A DNA stretch of 64,000 bases from Mesostigma viride (GCA_009746045.1 RPFO01000123.1:423120-487119); one strand, 5' to 3'; shown: positions 22,601 to 32,400, numbered from the stretch's first letter. Notes: generated by a model from the sequence alone, not told the origin. Numbers and translations: made by a program.

Positions 22601-23290
22601 GTCACGTGCTGCTGAAAGGCTTCCGTGAGGATGGAACGGAGCATGGAGGCGGAGATGGATGGAGCCCAGATCTCGCCATCAGAGCGCTGGAGAAGAGAGT
22701 TGAGGACGGCGTGCTGGAGTTGGGGGCGGGGACACCCGAACATCTGGCTGATGTTGTGCCAGCGTCGGCCGTCGGTGACGAGGAGGCGTCCAGTGGCGTG
22801 GAGATGGAGGCACAGGTCGTAAAGCGAGGCGTAGTCCCCGAAGAAGATGTGATGCATAGCATCACTCGGAGAAATGGTGGTCCAGTCGTAATCATCGACC
22901 TGGAAAGGTTGGAGCCGACAGCGCGGTTCCGAGAAGCGTGGCCCTCCAGTTTTGTCGGCGGGGCGGGCGCGTTTAGGGTCAGGCGATGCCGATGGCGAGG
23001 CATTGAGGCCGGGAGGTTGCTGGGTGACCACCAGTGCACGACTAGTGTCACCGCTGCCTGCCGGATCTGGCGAAGCGGCAGCCTCGGCTGCCGCATTGTC
23101 AAAGGCGAGCGCATCCGCCAAACTGCGTTGCGTCGACGGGCGTTTGCTCGTCATATATTGCGTTTTAGATTCGGAAAATTATATCAGCATGTGCGTCTTA
23201 GAAAGACGAAGCGATAGTGATATTCACGGCTAAATTCGGTGCTCAAACGTGAAAGTTATGAGCTCCGACAGCCATGGCTACCTCGTGGCT
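22601..23290 (-). pseudogene. Family H copy 2, 5' half with leader
   Basis: ORF1 begins at the ATG at 23154 (MTSKRPSTQRSLADALAFDN) and runs 194 codons to the Copia-B insertion at QQHVT. It is colinear with H copy 3: Ala/Ser-rich start, ALVVTQQPPGL, then IFFGDYASLYDLCLHLH and SLLQRSDGEIWAPS. The leader 23155-23290 contains TCTAAGACGCACATGC, also found in plus orientation at 25890-26005, so it is a conserved 5' UTR. Confidence 0.72.
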
Positions 23291-23449
23291 CGTGGCTCGA
23301 TGCCTCTCCAGATGATGCCTCGCGCATGTGCGCCCATATTATAATGGCCCCCATGGATGATGCCTTCAGAATTTAGCAAGTGACGCCATGCCTATAACGG
23401 GACCCCCATGGATGTTGCACTAAGAATTTAGCCATGGCAGCTATGCCTA
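23291..23449 (+). repeat. Family H 3'-tail fragment
   Basis: Matches the H 3' UTR (GCGCATGTGCGCCCATA, CCATGGATGTTGCACTAAGAA). It is a truncated piece between the head-to-head copies 2 and 3. Confidence 0.5.
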
Positions 23450-25530
23450 TGCCGATGCATCTTTTCTAGGCGCATCTGCTATACTATCAACGGTTACAGC
23501 TGTAACGCAGTATTGTGACCAGCCTGCAGCTATTACGCGAACTGCTATTATGGCGAACAAACGCGCCTCGACGCAACGCAGCCTGACGAATGCGTTAAGC
23601 AATGAAAATACGTCTGCAGCTCCGGCTGCAGCTTCGCCCTCAGGGCCGGAAGGTAGCGGTGACACTAGTCGCGCACTGGTGGTTGCCCAGCCCCCATCCG
23701 GGCTTGCCTCGCCATCTGCATCGCCTGAAACTAAGCGCAGTCGCCCTGCCGAGCCGCACTGGAACGATCGAGATCGCCTTTGACATCAACACACCTGGCT
23801 TCTGGACTAGAACCCCGGGAGCCTTTATGGAAGACGTGTTTTTCGGCACGCACGCCTCGCTTGTAGACCTGTGCTTGCACCTCATCTCCCACAACAGGGG
23901 CCGCTGGCCCAACGGCCAACCTGGCACCACCGATGACCTTAATATCATTCCGCGCATGAAACGCCCCCGGCTCCAGCGCTTCGCCCTCTGCTCCCTCCTC
24001 GGGCGTTCCGACGCCGAGATCTGGGCCCCCCCTCCAACCGTCGCGACCGAAGCCATCGTCCGCACCCTCGCTTTCGAGCAGCACGTGACCCCCCTTGCCA
24101 CAGATGTGGCGGCAATGGGCGGCACGCTGGCTGCTGAGCTCCCTCACATTTCCACCACCGTCACCTCCACCTCCACCCTCCTCGCCTCCACCTCCACTGC
24201 CACCTCCACCTCCACCGCCACCCTCGAGGCCCAGCTTCTCGACATCGACCAACGCCTAAAGGACACCGCCATAGCCATCGGGTGCATGCAGAACACCGCC
24301 GGCATCACCGCCCAGGCGGTGAGGGACATCGCCACCAAGCCGGCACCTGCTGGCCCGGCCGGTGATGCTCCCTCCACCTGGGCGGACTTGCTTAAGCACC
24401 ACGCCACCTCCACCACCTCCACCATCGCGGCACAGCTTAAACAACAAGCCCTCGACCTCCGCGAGGAGGCCGACCGCACCCAGCGCAGCCACAACGTCAT
24501 AGTCAAGAACTTCGACCAGCCGGCAGGTGAGGACTCGACGACTCTTCTCACGGCATTTAAGCGCGCCATTCTTGCCCCCATGCACATTACTGGTGAGCTG
24601 CGCATGTCGGCTGTTCGCCTCCCACGCGCGCGGGGTAAGGCTGGCCCGGCACCCGTGCTCCTCATGCACCTTTAAGTACATGGCGGACAAGGTGTTGTTT
24701 CTTAAAAACCGCAAGAAGCTCTCGAGGACTCACTTCACGTTGGACGACGACCTGACCCTGGCCCAGCAACAACGGAGACGCGAACTATGGCCGACCTACC
24801 TCCAGATACGGCAAAGCGCAGGGGGGAAACCGGTATACGTACTGGAGGGGGGACGTCATCCACGTCGACCACAAGCCTTGGCAGGCACCCCCAGTCTAGG
24901 GAATATAGCAGTTGTCTCTTTGATAGCAGTAGTGTAGATTTAAGGCTAGCCTACCACGCGGCCCCAGCGCATGTGCGCCCATAATGGCCATGGATGATGC
25001 ATTTAAGAATTTAGCCACGCCATGCCTATAACGGGACCCCCATGGATGTTGCACTAAGAATTTAGCCATGCTATGCCCGGCAGTATGCAGAGAGATGCTC
25101 TCTGTCGAGAAGCCATGTCCTAGCTCTTGTATAGCCATGATGATCTTCCCCCACATAACATACTCCCCCTTAGCTGGGCATAGTGAATTTAGCCACGCCA
25201 TGCCTATAACGGGACCCCCATGGATATTGCACTAAGAATTTAGCCATGCTATGCCCGGCACTGGTATGCAGAGAGATGCTCTCTGTCGAGAAGCCATGTC
25301 CTAGCTCTTGTATAGCCATGATGATCTTCCCCCACATAACATACTCCCCCTTAGCTGGGCATAGTGTGAAGATTATGAGGGTGCAGGTGCCCTGGTGCAC
25401 CTAGAGCAAGGGTAGCTTACATTCCCACCCTTGCAGGAAGTAGCCCAGAATGTATTAAAAGCCATATGCCCCTTCTCAGGGATATGTGCTACATGTACTC
25501 CCAACGGAGTTATGTTTCTAATTAATTAAT
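23450..25530 (+). mobile_element. Family H copy 3, most complete ORF1-only retroposon
   Basis: Leader 23450-23549, ORF1 23550 to about 24890, a long 3' UTR with a direct duplication of about 177 bp (25008-25184 and 25185-25366), hairpin ACTCC-CAAC-GGAGT at 25497-25510, then an AATTAATTAATTAATT tail. No reverse transcriptase or endonuclease lies between ORF1 and the tail. The layout resembles mammalian half-LINEs (HAL1), which keep ORF1 only. Confidence 0.72.
23550..24890 (+). pseudogene. L1-ORF1-like protein of family H copy 3
   Basis: Starts MANKRASTQRSLTNALSNEN. Blocks in order: a Ser/Pro/Ala-rich N-terminus; a conserved region of unknown function (DVFFGTHASLVDLCLHL, SLLGRSDAEIWAPP); a Thr/Ser/Ala repeat linker; a coiled-coil-like segment (QLKQQALDLREEADRTQRSHN); an RRM-like part (NVIVKNF, RLPRARGKAGPAPVLL); and a C-terminal domain (LDDDLTLAQQQRRRELWPTYLQIRQ, GGKPVY). 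The last two resemble L1 ORF1p RRM and CTD (Transposase_22 family), an RNA-binding chaperone. Frame changes occur near 23770, 24670 and 24840. Of the H copies this has the longest continuous frame (23602-24675). Confidence 0.7.
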
Positions 25531-25830
25531 TAATTATGCCTATGCAGAGAGATGCTCTCTGTCGAGAAGCCATGCCCTATAGCTAGCTCTTGTATAGCCA
25601 TGACGATCTTCCCCACCTATGACGGGCTCCCCTTAGCTGGGAGTTGCCCGAGACTCTGGGTGGTGCAGGTGCCCTAGTGCACCTAGAGCAAGTGTTGTTT
25701 ACATTCCCACCCTTGCAGGAAGTAGCCTAGAATGTATTATAGGCCATACGCCCCTTCTCAAGGGCTATGTGCTACAACAGATACTCCCAACGGAGTTATG
25801 TTCCTAACTAATTAATTAATTAATTAATTA
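25531..25830 (+). repeat. Family H 3'-tail-only copy
   Basis: A second H tail placed directly after the first, 5'-truncated, with hairpin at 25781-25799 and an ATTAATTAATTAATTAATT tail. Confidence 0.6.
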
Positions 25831-26295
25831 ATTAATGGCGCAAGCCCCAGGGCAAGATCGAGAAACAGGACCTGTTTAAGGTCCTCGTGCGCGTAGGCCC
25901 AAGCCACGAGCCACGAGGTAGCCATGGCTGACGGCGGAGCTCATAACTTTCACCGAATTCGGCTGTGAACATCACTATCACTTCGTCTTCTAAGACGCAC
26001 ATGCTCACTGAGCCTGCTCCCCAGCTGCGAGGTTGATGTGGACCATCGCATCTCCCTCGATCGCCTGGCACGCTTTATGCCAGTACCGGGCCCTGTGGCG
26101 CAAGCCCCTGGGCAAGATCGAGAAACAGGACCTGTTCACGGTCCTCGTCCTCCCTGTTCTCACGTATGGGGCCGAGACGTGGACCCTCACCGCCGACCTG
26201 GCCCGCAAGCTGGACGGCGCGGTCACCAACATGCTGCGTTCCATCAGAGTAGGATATGCTGCTCATGTCCGCAATGAGCACCTGTACCAGGGCAT
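25831..26295 (+). pseudogene. LINE-C fragments and an H leader piece
   Basis: 25835-25893 and about 26010-26295 match the RT C-terminal region of LINE-C at 30570-30840 (VDHRISL, KPLGKIE, VLVLPVLTYGAETWTLT), with frameshifts. Between them, 25894-26005 is the family H leader. The pieces overlap in content, so this is a rearrangement and not a single copy. Confidence 0.6.
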
Positions 26296-26438
26296 GCCAT
26301 ATATATCAAGGAGACAACCAGCGCAGGCCAGAAATCGGGAGAATCCGGACCATGGTAGCTCGAGCCTGCCGTTATCTTGTCCGCGTGTTGGAGTCGTTCA
26401 GGATGATGAAGATGAATGGTGATGGAAATGTGTATCCT
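26296..26438 (+). repeat. Family T copy 1, left part
   Basis: Starts with the TATATCAAGGAGACAACCAG motif. Matches 30247-30314 and the reverse of 61995-62135. One frame ends in a conserved peptide TSAGQKSGESGPW then stop in three copies. It is interrupted at 26439 by a LINE-E tail; the right part resumes at 26705. Confidence 0.5.
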
Positions 26439-26704
26439 TAAATTAAATTAAATTAAATTATAACATGCCTCCGTGGGGAGGTCATGTAGCACATATTCCA
26501 TGATGGATGGGGTGGAGGAAGCCGCGTGATCGAACTATCCTAACTCTAAGCTACCTAGAAAAAACCTAACTACACTACTCATCAAAACGCCTCCGCCGCT
26601 TGGGGGGAGGTGGCTTGCCCACAGCCGGGGTCAGGCGTGTGCGCCTTGACAATCTTCTTCCACCGCGTCTTGTCCTGCATGGCAGTCCAAAGACGGGAGA
26701 GAGA
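26439..26704 (-). mobile_element. LINE-E 3' end, minus strand
   Basis: Codes on the minus strand for LSRLWTAMQDKTRWKKIVK before stops, like the plus copies at 32130 and 59870. It ends in the hairpin CCTCC-CCAC-GGAGG (26464-26486) and an (AATTT)n tail. Flanked by the 11-bp duplication TGTGTATCCTT (about 26428-26438 and 26705-26715), proving insertion into family T. Confidence 0.65.
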
Positions 26705-27034
26705 GTGTGTATCCTTGTGCATTGAAATTATGCCCTGGCTTACGTGTAGAGCGACTAGATGACCTAGACGGTGGGGCCGGAAACAGCATGCTTGATCAGG
26801 GCGTGTGTTTCGAGCCTAACTGGCCGGGAGTGTCTAGTGGTGAGCACCATTGCTGCGATCGCTCCCCCACCATTTTCGAGGAAATACCCGCCAATGGAAA
26901 ACCACTGAAAAGGTCTAGCTAGTCAGTCATCACGTTAGCCATGCCATGATTCCAAACGTCCAAGAACTGCACACAGTGCAAAGGCAAAAAGCCGGAGGAC
27001 AGCACTTTCAAATGTGCGGCGGGAACCAGCACCA
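26705..27034 (+). repeat. Family T copy 1, right part
   Basis: About 140 bases (26738-26880) match 31507-31655. The conserved frame reads DLDGGAGNSMLDQGVCFEPN. Downstream is a Cys-containing stretch (CTQCKGKKPEDSTFKC). The element type is not recognised. Confidence 0.45.
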
Positions 27035-27038
27035 TTAA

Positions 27039-28756
27039 CTCGTCGTCTGTCCCAACTCAGTCCTCACAGGAGGACTGAGTTGACAATTTTCAACCGCGTG
27101 TAGCGACTAGGTGGGGGTTCCATCCCAAATGTTTTGATGTGGATCTGGGGTGTACTAGATATCATTTTGTTGGCAAAAATACTGCATATGTGAAAACTTG
27201 ACCCGAACACCTGAAAATGACACGGACGTTGGGCGCCCCTCGCGAATTTGCATTTTTCGGGATAAGAACGAGTGGGAAAAATTCAATCAAATCCTGGTGC
27301 ATGAAGAAAAAATATAGGCATGTAAACAACATAGTTCTTGAAGCGTGGCAAAAAACTGGGCTCCATTTGGCCACTGCAACTGCCTGAAACAATTAAAAAA
27401 CTCTCAGTCCTCAGGAGAGGAATGGGGCTTTTGCTAACTTTGCTAGCATGTAAGTGCGGTCATACTACATCACCGTGGCCACCAACCATCCCAATCAACT
27501 CATTTCCCTTCAAGCATTACAGGACAACACACTTGCATCATCATACTTCAGGTATATCATACCTTATCATGTAGTGAGAGCCTATGCATGCATGTAGGGA
27601 ATGGGCTTGGATACCTACCAACAAAGGGTTATGTTATAAGTGTCAACCACCAATATAATGGGTAGGTTAAGCATATTTCCATTGTTTCAAACAACAATAG
27701 ATATGGCTATAACTGTTTTGCCTTGCCATGATGTGGCCAACATAGTTGCTGGCACATGATGGCAGTGGTTTGTCACCAAGACTTTTCACTCACACGTAAA
27801 AGCTTGAATGCACCCTTGACGCAGCCCGTGGCCACACAATCATGCAGTATGAACGTAGCAAAAGAATAACTAACATCTGTGAAGGTGTTTAAACCTGCAC
27901 AGCTCCTAAAACCCTGCACAACTACACTGGGTTAAGGCAAATGCCTGCTAACATCATCTGAAAAGGGGGGTTTAGAGAGGGGCAGGCAACGGTCAAGAAA
28001 GAGCATCAAGACTTGAACCTGACAACGCCTCGCAAGCTTAAACTCATGTACGAACATCAAGGAACGAAGAGGCAACGATTATCCGGCTTTACCTGGCACG
28101 GCTGGCGTTACCTTGGCCCAGGCGGTGCCCGCAAAAGTGGCACTTTGCGGCACATAGACCATGACGTGACAGAATGGTCGAGATCATCAAATCTATAATG
28201 TCACTCAATATATTGTAATACAATTCATGTTAAAATGTAGAAAGAAACCTATCAGCCATTGAAATTGCGCCGGAAAGCAAGCGCAGTAATCAATTCCGTC
28301 GACCTGCCTTATCGCAGTTTTTTCCAGCAAGAACAGTGCCGACACCGGGTAAATCGCATCCCCGCGAGCTAAAAATTGATTTATATCATGTTTAGGGCAT
28401 GTTAAATCTATTTACTGAGTTTGGACGGCTAACTCGTCCGCAAACGTAAACTGCATGCATGGGCGCGAGCCGCCATGGCTAGGTCGTGCATTTCCGGAAC
28501 TCGCGTTTCACGTGGAAAAGTACCCTTACCACCTGTACTTTGACCGTACAGTTAGCCGCGCATACCAAATCCAAAAAAATCCCAAAAATATGTCCAAGAA
28601 AGATCTTTTCACGTAGTATTTGAATAAATTTTGAGAGAATTTTTTTGTCAAACATTCTGACCGGGGCGAATTTTCTACGAAACCCAAAAACTCGGTCCTC
28701 TAGAGAGGACTGAGTTCAACTCAGTCCTCCGTAGAGGACCAGGGACAGACGACGAG
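27039..28756 (-). mobile_element. TTAA-flanked DNA element, copy 1 (1718 bp)
   Basis: Perfect 15-bp terminal inverted repeats CTCGTCGTCTGTCCC (27039-27053) and its complement (28742-28756), flanked by TTAA on both sides. The intact LINE-C at about 30843-30860 reads ACCAGCACCATTAAGC, the uninterrupted site. Subterminal hairpins of AACTCAGTCCT/AGGACTGAGTT lie at both ends. It is colinear with 47072-48793 in inverse orientation. No intact transposase is seen. TTAA targeting suggests a non-autonomous piggyBac-like element, although the ends do not start CCC. Confidence 0.82.
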
Positions 28757-29152
28757 TTAAGCAGCGGCGCCTGCAGCTAGTAGGGCACTTAGCTCGCACC
28801 GGCCAACCAGGTAGACACCTCACGTGTGGCCCCCCCGCAGGACTGCGACCAGCTCAGCCTGGCCGGCACCTCCTGACGTGGGCCGGGCCCAGTGATGTTA
28901 GACGCCGCAAGGCCCGCATGCACCTTCAAAGACCAGCTAGTAGAGGACATGGGGGGCCTAGGCCTCTCCGTGATTTGGACGAAGATGATGGACAAGGCCA
29001 AGTCGGCCCAGGTCATAGAGGACAACGAGCCCCCCCCTGTGGGGAAGCGCCCGCGTGTGCAAACCCGCGGGAGGCACGCCAGACAGCTCCCCTAGGGCAG
29101 CGTGAGGCTGTCTAGATAGTAGATGTTGTAGTTAGAAATATGCTGTTAGATA
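28757..29152 (+). pseudogene. LINE-C copy 2, C-terminal fragment
   Basis: Continues LINE-C right of the TTAA element: RRLQLVGHLARTNQVDTSR-like, then DVRRRKA, EDMGGLGLSVIW, VIEDNEPPPVGKRPRVQ. Small indels break the frame relative to 30840-31173. Its 3' UTR is interrupted at 29153 by a Mutator-like element and resumes at 29930. Confidence 0.75.
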
Positions 29153-29929
29153 AGGAGGGGGGACATCAAGCCAAAACAGCACACTCACTCGTGTGTCCGG
29201 CGCGGCACCTCCGGACGTGGAGCGGACTCCAAAAACGGGAAAAAATGTGTCCGGCGGCAGAATTTTTGCGACGGAGTGTACTCCAGTCGAAATTTTTAGG
29301 GCGGCGCGAAGAAAAATTTTGTGGAGCTAACTCCTCCCGCCATGGTCCGGCGCCTGGTTTTAGGAAAGGAGTGCGCTCTGGTGATCCCGCTAGCTAGCTC
29401 GGTCAGGCGTTTGATTTTAAGTGCAGGAGTCCGCTTTGGCCCTGCTGTACTTACAACTTACGCTGAGAACTTACCAAGTATTGGTTGATTCTAGGAAGAC
29501 GTATCAACTTTCAGGCAGGCGTCAGGTTGTTGTTGTTGATTCTGACACCGGACCTGGCGTCAGGCAATAGGCATCGAATTTCCGCCGGCTTGACGTCATT
29601 CTTGAGTTGCAGACCACCGTTGCACCAACAACCAGCCTGAAGCCAGAGCACTGCAGTACAAAATGTTTAATCATCATTAAAATTCTTCTACTTGGAGAAT
29701 ATGCTAGTAATATCTCTTACTAAGAGCTTCTACTAAGAGATTCTACAAAAAGTGCCACGTGTCGTACAAGCCACGTAGCACGTAGCACACTCCCAAGTCG
29801 GTCCGGCGCAGCCTTTTGACTGACAGAGTGCACTCCACCATTTTTCACTTTGGCTGGCGCCGGGCGGCGCGGTAGGCCAAACTCTGGAGTACGCTCATGT
29901 ACGATTTTTGGGGGGGATGTCCCCCCTCC
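29153..29929. mobile_element. Mutator-like non-autonomous element (777 bp)
   Basis: Terminal repeats GGAGGGGGGACATC (29154-29167) and the complement (29916-29929). 9-bp target duplication TGTTAGATA (29144-29152 and 29930-29938). The empty site is visible in LINE-C copy 3 at about 31229-31240 (CGTTAGATAGATG). A 9-bp duplication is typical of Mutator/MULE elements. No transposase. Part of its left side recurs inverted at 34430-34560. Confidence 0.8.
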
Positions 29930-30073
29930 TGTTAGATAGATGTCGTAGGTAGCTGCTGCAGATAGATTAGACCGGTACCTAGGACTGTTTGCACCCATCC
30001 ATCCATCCATCCATCGGGGTTAATGCTCCGTGACTCCCCAACGGGAGCACGAGTCTAATTAATTAATTAATCC
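29930..30073 (+). repeat. 3' end of LINE-C copy 2 with hairpin and tail
   Basis: Contains (CCAT)n, then the hairpin GTG-CTCCC-CAAC-GGGAG-CAC (30030-30050) and an AATTAATTAATTAAT tail. It matches 31240-31361. Confidence 0.75.
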
Positions 30074-30246
30074 ATTCCATCCCATCTTCCCCTCCCACTG
30101 AGGACTTATGCTCACGTGACGCAGTCACGTGTCTATTAATTAATTCAACGCCGTGGACGGACTAGGGTAGTTGTCTGAGAGGAAAGACACGACGGCCGCG
30201 GGAGCCGCGTGGCTATCTCTAGGATCAGACCTGCATGTGCGATAGA
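30074..30246. other. Short unassigned spacer
   Basis: Contains a TTAATTAATT tail at about 30136 that probably ends another truncated retroposon. Nothing else recognised. Confidence 0.3.
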
Positions 30247-30314
30247 GAGACATTTACATCAAGGAGATAACCAGCGCAGTCCAGAAATCGGGAGAATCCG
30301 GACCATGGTAGCTT
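30247..30314 (+). repeat. Family T copy 2, left part
   Basis: Matches 26300-26365. Split by LINE-C copy 3, with duplication ATGGTAGCTT at 30305-30314 and 31362-31371. Resumes at 31372. Confidence 0.6.
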
Positions 30315-31361
30315 CATCATTTACGCAGACATCATTTACGCAGACATCATTTACGCAGACGACACCACCCTCTTCGAGGACACTGAGCACGTGCAGACAT
30401 GGCTCGACTGCCTGGCTCTCGAGGCCCGTGCAGTGGGGCTTGAGGTCAGCAAGAAGACAGAGGCCCTGGCGGTTGGGCTCACCACCTCAGCGCCGCCCCT
30501 CTATCTCCTAGACGGCTCTCGAGTCCTATATCGGGACCGCGTTAAGCTGCTGGGCAGCCTGCTCCCTAGCTGCGAGGTTGATGTGGACCATCGCATCTCC
30601 CTCGCCTGGCACGCTTTACGCCAGTACCGGGCCCTGTGGCGCAAGCCCCTGGGCAAGATCGAGAACCTATTCAAGGTCCTCGTCCTTCCTGTTCTCACGT
30701 ATGGCGCCGAGACGTGGACCCTCACCGCCGACCTGGCCCGCAAGCTGGACGGCGCGGTCACCAGCATGCTGCGTTCCATTTTCAGAGTAGGATATGCTGC
30801 CCATGTCCGCAATGAGGACCTGTACCAGGGCATGCCCTATATCACCAGCACCATTAAGCAACGCCGCCTGCAGCTAGTAGGGCACCTAGCTCGCACCAAC
30901 CAGGTAGACACCTCACGTGGCCCCCCCGCAGGACTGCGACCAGCCCAGCCTGGCCGGCACCTCCTGACGTGGGCTGGGCCCAGTGATGTTAGACGCCGCA
31001 AGGCCCGCACCTTCAAAGAACAGCTAGTAGAGGACATGGGGGGCCTAGGCCTCTCCGTGATTTGGAAGAAGATGATGGACAAGGCCAAGTGGGCCCAGGT
31101 CATAGAGGACAACGAGCCCCCCCCAGTGGGGAAGCGCCCGCGTGTGCAATCCCGCGGGAGGCACGCCAGATAGCTCCCCCTAGGGCAGCGTGCGGCTGTC
31201 TAGATAGATGTTGTAGTTAGAATGCCGTTAGATAGATGTAGTATGTAGCCAACGTAGATAGATTAGACCGGTAGGAATGTTTGCACCCATCCATCCATCC
31301 ATCGGGGTTAATGCTCCGTGACTCCCCAACGGGAGCACGAGCCTAATTAATTAATTAATTA
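30315..31361 (+). mobile_element. LINE-C copy 3, 5'-truncated RTE-like LINE (1047 bp)
   Basis: Bounded by the 10-bp duplication ATGGTAGCTT. The 5' end falls at the RT catalytic motif and shows three tandem copies of CATCATTTACGCAGA. The reading frame runs to 31173, followed by the 3' UTR, hairpin 31318-31338 and (AATT)n tail. Target duplication, 5' truncation and tail together are the hallmark of target-primed reverse transcription. Confidence 0.85.
30348..31173 (+). pseudogene. Reverse transcriptase C-terminus of LINE-C copy 3
   Basis: The open frame begins at the truncation point with IIYADDTTLFEDTEHVQTWL (YADD is the RT active site) and continues 275 codons to the stop. The thumb and post-thumb region is typical of RTE/CR1-type LINEs: KLLGSLLPS, VDHRISLAWHALRQYRALWR, FKVLVLPVLTYGAETWTLT, LDGAVTSMLRSIF, RRLQLVGHLAR. 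The C-terminus is basic (PVGKRPRVQSRGRHAR). The fingers, most of the palm and any endonuclease are missing through 5' truncation, so it is inactive. No in-frame stop is present, which suggests a fairly recent insertion. Confidence 0.82.
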
Positions 31362-31371
31362 ATGGTAGCTT

Positions 31372-31860
31372 GCCGTTATCTTTTCTGCGTTTTCGAGTTG
31401 TTCGGGATGATGAATATAAATGGAGATTCAAATGTGTAGCGCGCGTCTTGTTCGATCATTGACATTATCAAGGAGACATTAGGGCTGATTGACATTACAT
31501 ATGGCTGGCTTACGTGAAGAGCGACTAATTAACGACCTAGACGGTGGGGCCGGCAACAGCTTGCTTAATCAGGGCGTGAGTTTCGAGCCTAACTGGCCGG
31601 GCGTGTCTAGTGGTGAGCACCAATGCTGCGATCGCTCTCCCACCATTTACAAGACAGTTACGTGTAGCAACCTATTGATGTCATCAGACAACTACGAACT
31701 ACCCGAGTCCAAGTCCACGATGTTGTCCATCGCCATGCGTCCAGGAATAGTTGTCTCACTTAACGTCATGCCTGCAATTAGCTAACACGATGTCATGCAT
31801 GCATCAACAGCAATTATACATACATTGCATCAACAGCAATTATACATTGTCTCCTTGATA
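31372..31860 (+). repeat. Family T copy 2, right part
   Basis: Resumes family T after LINE-C copy 3. The frame DLDGGAGNSLLNQGVSFEPN at about 31530-31655 matches T copy 1. A 21-base direct repeat occurs at 31801-31821 and 31827-31847. No gene. Confidence 0.5.
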
Positions 31861-32129
31861 CATGCCTCACGTATGCAGCCATGCACTGATACGAGATCCA
31901 GGTCGATCTTGATCAGGGAGTCAATTTGATGCGCATTTGTTGTCGTCCCACCCTACGACACAACGTACGCTCGATTCGGTCAATTTTCGGTTGAAGTAAT
32001 TCGGTTGTCTCAAATTGGCATGTGATATACTTCTCTCGTCATCATTCCTAGAAAGATGGGTAAACCTGCCATGAACTATACACAGCAGTTGCTGGCCGAC
32101 CTAGTGGTCCAAGCTAAGTTTGAACACCG
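31861..32129. other. Unassigned spacer
   Basis: Nothing recognised apart from AT-rich, apparently unique sequence. Confidence 0.3.
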
Positions 32130-32400
32130 CATTTCCTCCCTCTCTCTTGCTTGAACTGCTATGCAGAACAAGAAGAGGTGGCAGACGATTGTCCAGGCTC
32201 ACACGCCAGCCCCTGTGGGCAAGCTTCCCCCCCCAGGAGGAAGGGGCGCTTTGCTGAGTAGAGTAGTTAGGATTTTCTAGATTAGCTTTGAGTTCGCTTA
32301 GTTAGGTTTCGCGGCTTCGCCCACCTCCATCCATCAAGTAAGGGACCACGTGCTACATGATCTCCCAACGGAGTCATGTTATAGTTTAATTTTTATTTTT
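32130..32400 (+). mobile_element. LINE-E 3' end, plus strand
   Basis: The frame ends AMQNKKRWQTIVQAHTPAPVGK before a stop. Then an untranslated part nearly identical to 59895-60100, the hairpin CTCC-CAAC-GGAG with outer CATGA/TCATG (32356-32378), and a T-rich TTTTATT tail. Strongly 5'-truncated. Confidence 0.65.

Noticed and set aside
31466-31860. 395-bp MITE with TATCAAGGAGACA / TGTCTCCTTGATA ends
   Set aside because: The left motif lies inside family T sequence that continues on both sides in other copies, and the motif recurs as a T border. The pairing is therefore probably coincidental, and no uninterrupted site supports an insertion.
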